DNA from: Saprospirales bacterium
Lineage (GTDB): Bacteria; Bacteroidota; Bacteroidia; Chitinophagales; Saprospiraceae
NCBI GenBank assembly: GCA_016711045.1
Contig: JADJTT010000002.1
Coordinates: forward strand, 1-64,000
Direction: 5' to 3'
DNA: 64,000 nucleotides
Part shown: piece after piece, positions 25,901 through 36,100 of the stretch
Position numbering within the stretch: position 1 is the first letter of the stretch
Layout of the letters: the number at the start of each line of letters is the position of its first letter
Notes under the pieces: generated by a model
The model's input: the letters and a program-made list of their open reading frames with translations, nothing else
Told to the model about the DNA's origin: nothing
Databases searched by the model: none
Position numbers and translations under genes: made by a program

Positions 25901-28163
25901 TTGATCCGATCGCCTGTCCACTGGACTTCCTCCCAGTTTACCTTGGAATAATCGACCTGCGTGGTATGTGCTTTATCCCATTGCTGGTAGTCTTTTGCCA
26001 TGTCGCTTTCCGCCTTTTGAGGTTTATCAACGTATTCGTCAAACCAATCCGACAGGGTCAGCTTTTGCAGTTTTATCCATTTTTCGAGAAAATTGGGGTC
26101 TTTGGGATCCAGTTTGTCCAGCCGGTCCTTGAGCCAGGCGGTAAATTTCTCTTTCAGCTTTTTGATAATGACGGCCCTGTCTGCTTCCGAGACGTAGGTA
26201 GAAAACCAGTCTGATTTGGTAAGGGTTTCCAGCTTCACCCAATCTTCCAGCATATCCTCGTCGGTGGGGTCCAGGCTATCGGCCCGGGTTTTGAGGTATT
26301 GGGTAAATTTCTCTTTCAATTTTTCAATAATCGTTTCCTGGTCGGCTTTGGAAACATAGGTGGTAAACCAATCCGTATGGATGAGCACTTCGATCTGTTG
26401 CCATTTTTCAAGCATGGAAGTATCGGCAGGGTTCAATTCGTCCAGTTGTGCATTTAGAAAGGAAGTGAATTTCTCCCCCAACTTTTTGATGATCTCCGCC
26501 TGGGCGCTTTCCGATACAAAGTCCGTAAACCAGTCCGTATAGATCAAGGCTTCCAGTTCGGCCCATTTTCGGATGGAGGTGGAATCTTTTGGATCCAGTT
26601 GGTCCAATTGGGTATTCAGAAAAGAAGTAAATTTTTCACCTAAAACCCGCCTGATCTCGGCTTGGTCATCTTCGGAGACATAGGTTTCATACCAGGGGCT
26701 ATATAGCAGCATTTCCAATTGAACCCAGGCGCCAACGGCTGCCGGGTCGGCGGGGTCTAAGGCAATGGCGCCTTGCAAGGCATAATTGCGGAAAAACTCG
26801 CCGAGTTTTTCCCGTAGTAAAGCCCGGGTAGCGGGTTCCAGGTTGGCGTTGATCACATCCCAGCCTACAAAGGCTTCCAGATCAATCCAACCCTGGATAT
26901 CCTCTGCAGACAGCCTTTCCAGTTCGGCCCGGATCCAGCGATCCATCCGTTTTATCAATTCATCCCGGATCACCTGCCGCGTGGGGGATCGAGCAATTCG
27001 AATGCGCTCCTGTGAGTAAGGTCTTCCAACCCGATCCAATCTTCCAATTGATTAAAATCCTTCAAGGCTCCCAGCTGAAATTTATAGAAATCACCCAGTT
27101 TAACGGAAATATTTTTTTGGATCCGTTCGATGAAAAGATCGCCCAGGTAGTCGTGAATTTGCCGCAGGGTATCTGCTAATTGCACCAATTCAATACCCGC
27201 CGCACGATGGTTGGGGTCGATTTTGCGCAGTGTAGTCTGCACCCAGCGCTGGTAATGGATGCCCCAGGTATCTTCCACCGCATCCGGTTTTTTAAGGATC
27301 TTGGCATCGTTGCCGATCAACATCAGGACAGTCCATACGTTCTCCGTTTCTTCCTGCACCTGCGCCAGGGTTGTTTGTGCATAATGTTCGGAGGACGTGT
27401 TGACCCCCACCTCTGTCTCATCCGTGATCACCTCGGTCAGGTAGTGGAGGTCATAGGGCTCGCCGCGCAGCAGGGAGGTGTAATACCAAAAGACGTGTTG
27501 CACGACGGTACTTCGCATTTCCTGCGCCTCCATCACTTCGAGGACGGTTGTCGTATGCTCGGTTTCAATCCATTGATCATAAGTCTGCTCAATACGGTTG
27601 ACGGCATCGACCAGCATAGTGGCGGTACTGCTGAGGTATTGATCGATATCCACCCGATAGGTGAATGCCATATTTGTACCGGGATAGGTCACCACCATTT
27701 CCGTTTCTTCCTCGACGGTATACGGCTCAAAACCCAGGCTTTTCAAGTTCCAATCGGGGCCGGGCACATCAATGGGGTAATCCACTTCAATCCAATCATC
27801 CTTATCGAAAACCATGCTTCCATTGGGTAGTTCCAGCCTGGAAAAATCGGTGCAATACCCGTTCATCGGCACCACCACGTACCCAAAAGCCGGAATAGTG
27901 ACAGGATATATGTCATTGATCACATAGCCCTGATAGTTGCCGTCGGAAGGGATGACCAGGGGGCCGATTTCCGTGTCTATATACTCGCCGGTGGTATTGA
28001 GCAGGGTTAGTGTGATCACATGGCCGGTCGTGCGACCGGTACCGCTGGCGCGGGCTTCCATGCCCGGGTGGGCTTGGGCAAAGCTGGATTGGCCTTGGAG
28101 AGGCGTTTGCGCCAGCAGCAGATAAATGAGGAGCGTTGGGAAGAGGCAGGTAAAAGTTTTCAT
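22924..28163 (-). CDS. Giant envelope protein: 54-residue helical repeats, Ig/HYR domains and C-terminal barrel (one frameshift)
   Basis: About 1,746 residues after one base is added to the G5 run at 26983-26987, which joins LLDPP to TRQVIRDEL in mid-repeat. Order: signal peptide (1-24); unknown N-terminal beta-rich domain (~25-190) and helical region (~190-370); six to seven tandem helical repeats of 54 residues (~375-720; core GEKFTSFLNTQLDxLDP, then LEKW, then TDWFTxYVS); hydrophobic segment near 773-795 (ITWVIIAGVPIATGVIIYVA); cadherin-like/Ig domain with VLANDTGKD; four HYR-type domains with TCPPDxTxxC and DNC pairs; SprB-like domains; and a final ~180-residue beta-barrel ending MVFRM. 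The role is unknown. Surface display through the barrel is inferred. The mid-protein hydrophobic segment makes topology puzzling. Confidence 0.8.
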
Positions 28164-28214
28164 GGCGATTTGGTTTGGAGGTAACTGAAAATGAAGCAGC
28201 CCGCGGATAAAATT

Positions 28215-28254
28215 AAAAAACGCGCACCCTTTTTTCCCGGAATGCGCGTTTTTT
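28215..28254. terminator. Bidirectional terminator between the rnf operon and the giant protein gene
   Basis: AAAAAACGCGCA / TGCGCGTTTTTT stem with a 16-base loop. It ends the leftward rnf transcript. Confidence 0.85.
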
Positions 28255-28304
28255 CAGCATCGCCCAGGAAGAAATCCATGGGGTTAAGCTATGTTGTGTT
28301 GAAT

Positions 28305-28327
28305 TAGTGTGGCCGCCGGCCGCACTA
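28305..28327. repeat. Hairpin with GCCGCCGGC apex
   Basis: TAGTG-T-GGCC / GGCC-G-CACTA arms around GCC. Member of the GCCGCYGGC apex class. Confidence 0.75.
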
Positions 28328-28344
28328 TCAGCAAAAAACCTTTA

Positions 28345-28503
28345 TCACCGCTCACACTGCCCCCCTCCACACGTACAATTCCCACATCCATCCTTAAATT
28401 CATCAATGTGGTTCTTGGTACCAAGGCGCTTGGCGAGGAGTTGCACGGCCATCCAGACGGCACAGAGGGCGGTGAGGGCGAGGATGGGGAAAAGGTAATT
28501 CAT
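28345..28503 (-). CDS. Small Cys-rich membrane protein at the end of the rnf operon (NqrM/FeoB-associated-like)
   Basis: A 52-residue protein from the ATG at 28503: one TM helix (about residues 3-22, LFPILALTALCAVWMAVQLL) and a cytoplasmic tail ending GCGNCTCGGGQCER, with four cysteines (C-X2-C-X-C-X4-C). Design resembles NqrM (DUF539), which delivers iron to the related Na+-NQR complex, and also FeoB-associated Cys-rich proteins; I cannot decide by eye. As the last cistron after rnfA, a role in cofactor insertion into RnfA/RnfE is a reasonable inference. A 12-bp hairpin separates it from rnfA. Confidence 0.65.
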   Translation of the reverse strand: MNYLFPILALTALCAVWMAVQLLAKRLGTKNHIDEFKDGCGNCTCGGGQCER

Positions 28504-28518
28504 CAAAAAATATTTTAC

Positions 28519-28547
28519 GAGGCCTGCGACCTGCAGTCGCAAGCCTC
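28519..28547. repeat. Intercistronic hairpin rnfA / small Cys-rich gene
   Basis: GAGGCCTGCGAC / GTCGCAAGCCTC arms (one mismatch) around CTGCA. Confidence 0.75.
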
Positions 28548-28556
28548 TCTATTAAC

Positions 28557-29132
28557 TTATCCCGCCGCAAACATCCCCGCAAACCCCATAAACGCCATCG
28601 ACAATATGCCGGCGATGATGAGGCTCAGGGCCGTGCCCTGGATTACTTTCGGGATGTCCAACACGCGGGTTTCTTCGCGGATACCGGCCATCAGTATGAG
28701 AGCCAGGGTGACGCCGCCGCCGGCGCCGAGGGCATAGATAAGCCCTTCCACCAGGCCATAGCCCTTATTGGTAGAAAACAAGGCCAACCCGAGGATCGCA
28801 CAGTTGGTAGTAATAAGAGGAAGGAAGATACCCAGCGCCCGAAACAACTCCGGGCTGAGCTTCTTGACCACCATCTCCACAAACTGCACCGTCGAGGCGA
28901 TGACGATGATAAAACTGATGAGCCGCAGATACGGTGCATAAGGCAACACATAGGTGTTGAGCGCCCAGGCACAAACGGCGGTGATCAACATAACGAAGAT
29001 ATTGGCCAGACCAAGCCGATAAGCTGTCTCAAATTTATTCGACACCCCCAAAAACGGGCAGATGCCCAGGAAGTAGGACAGGGTGAAGTTGTTGATGAGC
29101 AGGGCGGATATGAAGATCCAGAGGAGTTCCAT
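28557..29132 (-). CDS. rnfA: Rnf complex membrane subunit A
   Basis: A 191-residue inner-membrane subunit of the ferredoxin:NAD+ oxidoreductase ion pump. Six TM helices are visible. Family marks: LINNFTLSYFLGICPFLGVS near the N-terminus and LITTNCAILGLALF in the middle, containing the two cysteines (ICPF and TNCAI) that ligate the membrane-embedded iron-sulfur site shared with RnfE. Length is normal. Separated from rnfE by 78 bases filled with a fold-back repeat. Confidence 0.95.
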   Translation of the reverse strand: MELLWIFISALLINNFTLSYFLGICPFLGVSNKFETAYRLGLANIFVMLITAVCAWALNTYVLPYAPYLRLISFIIVIASTVQFVEMVVKKLSPELFRALGIFLPLITTNCAILGLALFSTNKGYGLVEGLIYALGAGGGVTLALILMAGIREETRVLDIPKVIQGTALSLIIAGILSMAFMGFAGMFAAG

Positions 29133-29144
29133 TATTCGTTTTTG

Positions 29145-29205
29145 AGTGTATGAGGTGTATGAGGTTTATGGGGCTTATGGGGTTTATGGGATAAACCTCA
29201 TAAAC
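29145..29205. repeat. Nonamer fold-back repeat between rnfA and rnfE
   Basis: GTGTATGAG, GTGTATGAG, GTTTATGGG, GCTTATGGG, GTTTATGGG units followed by the complementary ATAAACCTCATAAAC. Confidence 0.85.
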
Positions 29206-29210
29206 TCTTT

Positions 29211-29840
29211 TTATTCAATAGCTTTCAATGCTTTTCTCCGCTGCGCATACCAATTGAAAAACAGCAACAGGAAGCCCAACGTAAAGAACCCGCCCGGAGG
29301 CAGGACCATGATGACCCAAGGCTCGAATGTGGGCCCGAAAAGCGGGATATCGAACAGGGAGCCGCTGCCCAGAATCTCCCGAATAACGCCGATCATCAGG
29401 AGGGCCATGGAAAAGCCAAGGCCCATACCCAGGGCATCCATCACAGCCAGGCCGGGTTTGTTTTTGGAAGCAAATGCCTCCTGCCGCCCAAGGATCACGC
29501 AGTTGACCACGATCAGGGCGATGAAGGCGCCGAGGGCTTTGTGTATGTCGGGCACGAGGGCAGCCAGCAACATATCGACCACCGTCACAAATGTGGCGAT
29601 GATGACGATGTAGGTCGTGATGCGCACCTGCTTGGGAATGGCCTTGCGCAGCAGGGATACCAGCAAGCTGGAAAATACGAGGACAAAAAGCGTCGCCAAG
29701 CCCATCGCCAGACTGTTGATGGCCGTATTGGTCACCGCCAACGTCGGGCACATGCCCAGCACGGCCACAAAGACGGGGTTTTCTTTCCACAAGCCTTTGA
29801 GGAATTCTTCGGCGGTTCGATTGGTGGTTGGTGCGTTCAT
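29211..29840 (-). CDS. rnfE: Rnf complex membrane subunit E
   Basis: A 209-residue, six-TM paralogue of RnfA. Family marks: NPVFVAVLGMCPTLAVTN near the N-terminus and LIVVNCVILGRQEAFA in the middle, again supplying the paired cysteines of the membrane iron-sulfur site. The GRQEAFA sequence after the second cysteine distinguishes E from A. Gene order B-C-D-G-E-A is the clostridial order with B moved to the front. Confidence 0.95.
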   Translation of the reverse strand: MNAPTTNRTAEEFLKGLWKENPVFVAVLGMCPTLAVTNTAINSLAMGLATLFVLVFSSLLVSLLRKAIPKQVRITTYIVIIATFVTVVDMLLAALVPDIHKALGAFIALIVVNCVILGRQEAFASKNKPGLAVMDALGMGLGFSMALLMIGVIREILGSGSLFDIPLFGPTFEPWVIMVLPPGGFFTLGFLLLFFNWYAQRRKALKAIE

Positions 29841-29847
29841 TTTTTTT

Positions 29848-29935
29848 TGTGAGATTGGAGGGGATTGAGAGGGATTGAAGGGGATTGGGAAGAATAAAAA
29901 TCCCTTCCAATCCCCTTTAATCCCTTTCTTCTATT
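29848..29935. repeat. Fold-back repeat between rnfE and rnfG
   Basis: Units of about nine bases (GGGGATTGA, GGGATTGAA, GGGGATTGG) followed by CCTTCCAATCCCC and TTTAATCCC. The right arm runs into the 3' end of rnfG. Confidence 0.85.
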
Positions 29936-30615
29936 TCAATATTTCTTTCAATCTGTTCTTTTGTCTCCGCATACGCCTTCATCGGTCCTTCCCACGCAAC
30001 AATCCCCTTATTCAGCATGCGTACGACGGCTTTGGAGGAGATCGTGGCGCCGGTGATGGCTTCTACTTCGTAGGGGTTTCCCTTCTCGCCCTTCTTCACC
30101 GCTTTGATCTCCGGATGCGTAGCCAGCGCCGTAAAATTGGCCCGAAACGCAGCGTCTTTAAGTATCTTATCACCCAGACCGGGGGTCTCTTTACTATCCA
30201 ATATTTCCAGGCCTATGATCTCTTGTTTCAACGGATCATACCCGAAAATGCCGACAATGATATCCTGAAAACCCGGTTCCTCCACCGTTACGGCAAAACC
30301 GATAAATTTATCCTGGTCGTCATAGCCGGCAAACACCTGGGGGTTTACGCCCTCTTGGCCCAACTCCATTCCTTCAGGCATCGGTTCCAGTATCCCGTCA
30401 TTCAATAAAAGGGCGTCATACTTCACACAGCCGGGCAGCACTTTGTAGACGGCTGCACTGAGTGCCGCTGCCTTGTTGGCCAAAATGATCGGCTGGGTAT
30501 ATAGAAATGCCCCCACCAGGATTACCCCGGAGAAAAAACCGGCAGCTCCCAGCGTCGCGATGAGCCGGAAGGAACTGGGTTCCTGTGGGTCTTGTATTTG
30601 TTGAGCAGTGGACAT
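29917..30615 (-). CDS. rnfG: Rnf complex FMN-binding subunit G
   Basis: A 232-residue subunit with one N-terminal TM helix (about 22-42) and a periplasmic FMN-binding domain. The covalent flavin site is EAITGATISS, T191, matching the S/T-G-A-T motif. Upstream ETPGLGDKI is the usual RnfG/NqrC conserved turn. It passes electrons between RnfD and the outer membrane-side carriers in current models. The last codons (IEIEERD) lie in the fold-back repeat and may be lineage-specific. Confidence 0.94.
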   Translation of the reverse strand: MSTAQQIQDPQEPSSFRLIATLGAAGFFSGVILVGAFLYTQPIILANKAAALSAAVYKVLPGCVKYDALLLNDGILEPMPEGMELGQEGVNPQVFAGYDDQDKFIGFAVTVEEPGFQDIIVGIFGYDPLKQEIIGLEILDSKETPGLGDKILKDAAFRANFTALATHPEIKAVKKGEKGNPYEVEAITGATISSKAVVRMLNKGIVAWEGPMKAYAETKEQIERNIEIEERD

Positions 30616-30617
30616 TT

Positions 30618-30709
30618 TAAGAGTTTTTAATTTTCAGTCCCGATAGCCATTTAATTTTCAGTTTTTGGAGGTAGTAGAATAACTGAAAATTAAGCACTAA
30701 ACACTGAAC
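30618..30709. repeat. Heptamer fold-back repeat between rnfG and rnfD
   Basis: TTTAATTTTCAGT and AACTGAAAATTAA arms with a half copy of the CCCGATAG palindrome. Confidence 0.8.
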
Positions 30710-30710
30710 A

Positions 30711-31691
30711 CTATTTCTCATGGCCGTATACTCTCGTCTTCGTGAATCGATTGATCAAGGGCGTAGCGGCATTCATCAAGAGTATGGCATACATCACCCC
30801 TTCCGGCAAACCACCCCAAACGCGGATCATCACCACCAGAAAACCGATGCCGAATCCGTAGATCCAAATGCCTTTGGTCGTTAGCGGGGAGGTCACGTAA
30901 TCAGTGGCCATGTACACGGCGCCCAAGAGCAGGCCCCCGGCCAGGATGGTAAATTGAGGCGTGGGATATTGCGGGTTTATGGCATATAAAATCCCTGAAA
31001 ACAACGCTGCCGTGGCCAAAATAGAGGCCGGGATCCGCCAGTTGATGATCTTGCGGGCTATCAGGTAAACCCCTGCCAGGATCAGCAACAACCCACAGGT
31101 CTCGCCCAGGGAGCCACTGACATTGCCCACTAGCAAATCCATCGTAGAAGTAACCTCATGGCTAAACTTCAATTGCGACAAAGGGGTTGCCGTGCTGATC
31201 GCATCGACAGGCGTTCCTTTAAAGAAAGGCATCGCCAGGTTGGTGCCCCGCACGCCCCAGTAATTGCCGGTAGGCAAATCCCAGGTGGTAATAGCCTCCG
31301 GAAATGCCGCTTGCAAAAACGCGCGTCCCAGCAGCGCCGGATTGAATATGTTTTGCCCCAGTCCGCCCCAAAGGGATTTTCCGACCCCAATGGATACCAT
31401 TCCACCCAAAAATGCGATCCACAACGGAAAGCCGGGCGGTAAACACAAGGCCAGCAACACGCCTGTCAACAGGGCGCTTCCATCTCCAATCGCTTTTTTC
31501 TTCTTGTCAAAAAGCCGCTCCGCTACCAGACATCCGGCCACTGCCGCTGCACTGACCAGCAGGGCGCTCAGTCCAAAATAATATACAGCCACCCCCAATA
31601 CGGGAATCAGCGTGTACACCACCTCCCACATGATCTTGGGAGTCGTCGCCTCGTGGTGCAGGAAGGGGGATGTGGAGATAATAGTTTTCAA
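30711..31691 (-). CDS. rnfD: Rnf complex membrane subunit D
   Basis: A 326-residue membrane subunit with about nine to ten TM helices. The covalent FMN site is VDAISTATP with T169 in the S-x-A-T motif. Other family marks: SPFLHHEATTPKIMW at the N-terminus and GLGQNIFNPALLGRAFL before the flavin site. All RnfD/NqrB hallmarks are present, so it should carry flavin. Confidence 0.95.
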   Translation of the reverse strand: MKTIISTSPFLHHEATTPKIMWEVVYTLIPVLGVAVYYFGLSALLVSAAAVAGCLVAERLFDKKKKAIGDGSALLTGVLLALCLPPGFPLWIAFLGGMVSIGVGKSLWGGLGQNIFNPALLGRAFLQAAFPEAITTWDLPTGNYWGVRGTNLAMPFFKGTPVDAISTATPLSQLKFSHEVTSTMDLLVGNVSGSLGETCGLLLILAGVYLIARKIINWRIPASILATAALFSGILYAINPQYPTPQFTILAGGLLLGAVYMATDYVTSPLTTKGIWIYGFGIGFLVVMIRVWGGLPEGVMYAILLMNAATPLINRFTKTRVYGHEK

Positions 31692-31797
31692 TGTTCAAAT
31701 TTTCAGTTTTCAGTTTCTATATCCAATCTCCAGTTTTTAGTATCCAGTTCTCCACTGAAAATTGATCCCGATAGCAATCGGGACTAAAAACTGAAAA
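31692..31797. repeat. Heptamer fold-back repeat between rnfC and rnfD
   Basis: TTTTCAGTTTTCAGTTT units, ACTGAAAATTG arm and a near copy of CCCGATAGC.ATCGGG. Confidence 0.8.
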
Positions 31798-33135
31798 CTA
31801 CTTAGCCTTCCGCTCCCGGATCATCGCCTTCCCCACCCGGAAGCTCTGCACGAGCGGGATGCCGGAGGGACACACAAACGAACAGGAAGCGCATTCAAAG
31901 CAATCCATGATATGGTTTTCTTCCATCTCCTCCCACAGCCCTTTACGAGACAACATGCCCAACAGCGCCGGATTGAGAAAGAGTGGACAAGCATCCAGGC
32001 ACCTGCCACAGCGAATGCAGCTGTAGGTGTCCAGATCGCGTACTTCATGATCGGTCAGGGCGAGGATGCCGGAAGTGCCTTTCACCACCGGGACATCCAG
32101 GTTTTTCTGCACCATACCCATCATCGGGCCACCCAGCAAAATGCGGGGCGATGGCACCGTAATACCTCCGCAATAATCGACCACATCCCGCATCGGTGTC
32201 CCAATGGGGACCAACATATTGGACGGACGCTTCAGCGCCGTGCCGCTCACGGTGATCACCCGCTCAATCAGAGGCAGGCCCTGCCGGAAATACTGGCTCA
32301 TAGCTACCGCAGTACCTACATTCGACACCAACACGCCCACATCCAGCGGAAGCTTGCCACTCGGCACTTCTTCCCCGAGAATAGCGGAGATCATCATCTT
32401 TTCGGCCCCTTGCGGGTACTTCACTTCCAGAGGTACTACTTCTATGGCAAAATCCATCTCAGCCGCCTTCTCCCGTATTAAAGTAATCGCGTCGGGCTTA
32501 TTGGCTTCAATGGCGATATAGACTTTCTCGGGTTTGACAAAACGGGCTAAAATGCGGGTGCCGTCGATCAGCTCTTCGGCATATTCCACCATCACACGAT
32601 GGTCGCAAGTAAGGAAAGGCTCGCACTCACAACCATTGAGCATCAGGTGTTTGCAGGTTTTCCCTTCGGGAATGGAAAACTTCACGTGGGCCGGGAATGC
32701 CGCCCCACCCATACCCACCATGCCGGACCATTGTACAGCTTTGATAAAACCGGCAGTGGTCATTTCCTCCGGAGGAACCGGTTTGAGCTGCAACTGTTGG
32801 GTAGAAAACCGGTCGGTACGGATCTGTATTGCCGGCAATACCTGGCCGTTGGGATGGTCAAACAGGTCGATCGCGTGCACTACGCCGTCTACCGGCGAAT
32901 GAAGACCCACCGATACAAACCCTCCCGGCTCAGCGATCATTTCGCCCCGCCGAACCTTCTGCCCTTCTTTCACCACCACCTTGGAGGGGGCGCCGATGTG
33001 TTGCGACAAAGGCAGGGTGTACAACTCCACAAAAGGCATACGCTCGATCCGGCGATTACAGGAGAGTTCCTTGTATTCTTCCGGATGCACGCCGTGCGGG
33101 AATGTTTGAAGCGATCCAATGAGGCTTGTCGACAC
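31798..33135 (-). CDS. rnfC: Rnf complex subunit C (NADH-binding, 2x 4Fe-4S)
   Basis: A 445-residue peripheral cytoplasmic subunit. Order: SLBB/barrel-sandwich entry (HIGAPSKVVVKEGQKVRRGE), Rossmann-like FMN/NADH domain (GMGGAAFPAHVK; LNGCECEPFLTCDHRVM), SLBB domain, then two 4Fe-4S motifs CIRCGRCLDACP and CFECASCSFVCP near the C-terminus. It exchanges electrons with NAD+. It lacks the long variable C-terminal repeats of gammaproteobacterial RnfC. It starts only eight bases after the 1180-residue PFOR-like gene, pointing to coupled expression of the two. Confidence 0.95.
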   Translation of the reverse strand: MSTSLIGSLQTFPHGVHPEEYKELSCNRRIERMPFVELYTLPLSQHIGAPSKVVVKEGQKVRRGEMIAEPGGFVSVGLHSPVDGVVHAIDLFDHPNGQVLPAIQIRTDRFSTQQLQLKPVPPEEMTTAGFIKAVQWSGMVGMGGAAFPAHVKFSIPEGKTCKHLMLNGCECEPFLTCDHRVMVEYAEELIDGTRILARFVKPEKVYIAIEANKPDAITLIREKAAEMDFAIEVVPLEVKYPQGAEKMMISAILGEEVPSGKLPLDVGVLVSNVGTAVAMSQYFRQGLPLIERVITVSGTALKRPSNMLVPIGTPMRDVVDYCGGITVPSPRILLGGPMMGMVQKNLDVPVVKGTSGILALTDHEVRDLDTYSCIRCGRCLDACPLFLNPALLGMLSRKGLWEEMEENHIMDCFECASCSFVCPSGIPLVQSFRVGKAMIRERKAK

Positions 33136-33143
33136 AGTATTAA

Positions 33144-36100
33144 TTACTTTTTAGATAACATCAATAACTTCTCCCGCAACTGCACCTTCACCCGCTCCAT
33201 CGAGGTAGCTTCCTGTTCGGCCAGTTGGGCTTCAAATTGTGTTTTTGCGGCTTCGAGTTCCGCATCATATTGTTTGCGGAGTTCCTTTTCCGTATTCGCG
33301 CGGAGCGACTCGGGGAACACACTGATCGCCCCGGATAGCTCCTGCCAGGTTTTCCATTGCTGGATGGCTACTTGCTCCATGCGCGTTGCGGCAACAGCGT
33401 TTTCCTCCCCATTCCAGGCGCGTTGGGTTTGAAGCCAGGTGGCAAAGAGTGCCGCCTGTTCCGGGTTTCCTTTCAACGAAAATCCCTGTGCCAGATAGGC
33501 CTTATCCGGATGGGGTTCGAAAAGCAGGGTTGGGAATGCGCGGGTCTCCAGCGCAATCCGGTACAGGTCCGGCCATTTTGATGCCGGAATATTGTGGTAT
33601 TCAGGACGCGGCGCCAGCAGGTGCATCAGCGCGCCACCTCTGGATTTCAGTCCCTTCATCAGTCCTTTGTACAGCTCCTTTCCAGCCCCCAATCCACCTT
33701 GCACCACGATCGGTTTGCGCATCGTTATCGCAGAGATCAACAAGCCGTTTATTGCCGCTTCCCGGCCGGCGAAATTGACATCCGGAGCCACCAGGCCATC
33801 GTGGAGGAGTATGATCTTGACCGGCCATTCGGAGGCCAACAGTTGATTGATTTCCAATAGATCGCTGTGGGACAAGCCCTTGGCATCGGCTACCACCAAC
33901 AGGGTGGGCAGCAACAGTTTTTCCTTATCGTCCAGGTCGGCCCAACCGAGGGCCGCGATCTGTTGGTCGTGGATCTCCGGGCGGTAGGCATCCCTGTGCT
34001 CCAGCCGGGCCCGGCGTACCAGCCGGATCTGATCCAGCAAGTAGCGTACCTGCCCATGGATCAACCCCTGCACCTGGCCAATCCCGCCATCCTGGCCATT
34101 GAGGAAGGCCGGCACGTTGAAAGGTTGGTAGGGATAATCCTTCAACCAGGGAAGGTTGTCGGTAAAAAAGACCATGCCGTAGCGGGCTCTGCCGGTACCG
34201 TTTGGCCCATCGGCCAGGGACCAGCGCATATCTTTCAGGTTGCTCTCCAGGGCGATCTTTCGCTGCAGGAGCGCCGTATCAATCGGTTGCAGGTGTTGTG
34301 CGGCGCCTATCTTGCCCACCAACTCGTCGAGGGGTACTCTTTTCCCTTTTGCCTCCATCAGGGCATTGCGAAGCGAAGCAGAATCTTCGCTGGGCAGCGC
34401 GCTGCTGAGCTTGAGGTGAATATTTTCCGCCAATTGGCCGATCAATTCATCGAGTTCTTTCACCCAATCCAGCACATTCGGTTGCACACACGATTCGGTG
34501 AGGGCGGTGACCAGGTGCAGGAGGGCTTTAGCAGGCGCGCCTTCTTCCGTACTGCTCCCACCCGACAGCGTCTGATAGAAGTAGCGGCTCAGCAACACCG
34601 AAGCAAAGGGGTCGTACTCCGGGTCCCGGTTCAGCCGCTCAATAGTAGCTGAATCGGTATCGGGCAGCTGCTCCCATAGCTGAAACTGTTCGGCATATTG
34701 CCCCAGTAAGTCAGGGGTTTGAGGCGCGAGGGAAAGGGCCTCCTCCGGACACACTTCCACACAGACCCCACAAGCTGTGCAGCTATGCGGATTAATAGTC
34801 AGGGAAAAGAGGGAGCCGGTTTCAGCGAAAAAGGTATCTCGTAGTATTCCTTGAAATCCGGAGAGGACTTCCACCAGATACGCAACCCCTTTGCGGGCAT
34901 TTTCCAGCTTTTCACCCGCCAGTTTTAGTTGGCCGGCCAGTTTTTCAAAGGCCTGCGGCAAAAAGTCGGTCACCTTGACGCCGCGTGTGTCGCTCGAGCT
35001 GAGCTCTTTCACGGCGAAGCTGGCCAGGTTTTTGAGCAGCGGGGTAAGGGGGGCTACAGCCAGCCCGCGTTCGGAGGCAATATCCATCCCTCCCTTGAGC
35101 AGGTTTTCCAGATTAATGCTCAGCGGGGGCATGGCGCCATGTGGGCAATGTACAAAACAGGCGCCACAACCGGTGCAGCGCTCCGTATCGAGCACGGGCA
35201 ACTGCTCCCGTTTTCCGGCAATATTCGCAAATAAGGCCGTTTCAGGCGGAATGACGGGTAGTGCCTGAAATGGATCTGCCACCCGTTCTTCTTCATTTCC
35301 GGTGCCAAACAGGGACGCCGTATCGTGAAGGAATCGCGAAATCTTGGAGAAAGGCGGGCCCTGGTCTTTGTGCCTGCGAATGGTGGCAGGCAAGTCAAGA
35401 CCTGAGGCGCTTCCCGTTTTTGAAACTTTTCCCGTAGTGCCGGAAGACAACGTTCCGGCTTCGATATTGGGGTATTCCCGGCTGATGGCGTGCAGCAGCA
35501 CTTCGTGTTGGGGCACCACCGACGAATCCCGGGTAAAAGCGATATCCAGGTAATAATTTTTCTTATTGGCGGCTTTTGGCAGCATATTCTGTAAGGCAGC
35601 CACGATACCCTGACGGGTAAAAGGCACTTCTCCCAACCCGGAATAGACTTCAGGCGCCGCTTTCCCCGCAAGCGCAGCAGCCGAACGAATACGGCTGAAC
35701 AATTGGCTTGCACCTACCCGGTTACCACTCAGGGGTTCCAGGACGGTCAGGGCTTTTTTGCCCGATAAAAGGGCGGTCAACTCCTGCTCCGGGAAAGGAT
35801 CGGTCAGGTTCAAATGAATGCACCCCGCGCGGACTTTTTCGCTGCGCAACTGATCGACGGCTTGAATAGCTTCCTGATAGGCAGCGCCTTGTACCAGGAT
35901 AACATAATCCGCATCCCGCATTTGGTGCGCGCTTACCGGCGTATAGGTCCGTCCGGAGAAGGAGGAAAACTCCTTGGTTACCTGTTGGATCAGTTCGGGT
36001 AAATGGCGATAGAAAAATCGCTCCCGGGCTGCACTTTCCAGGGCATTGCCCCTGGCATCCTTGACGGAGCCCACCAGGGTGGGTAGGTCAAAATGGAACC

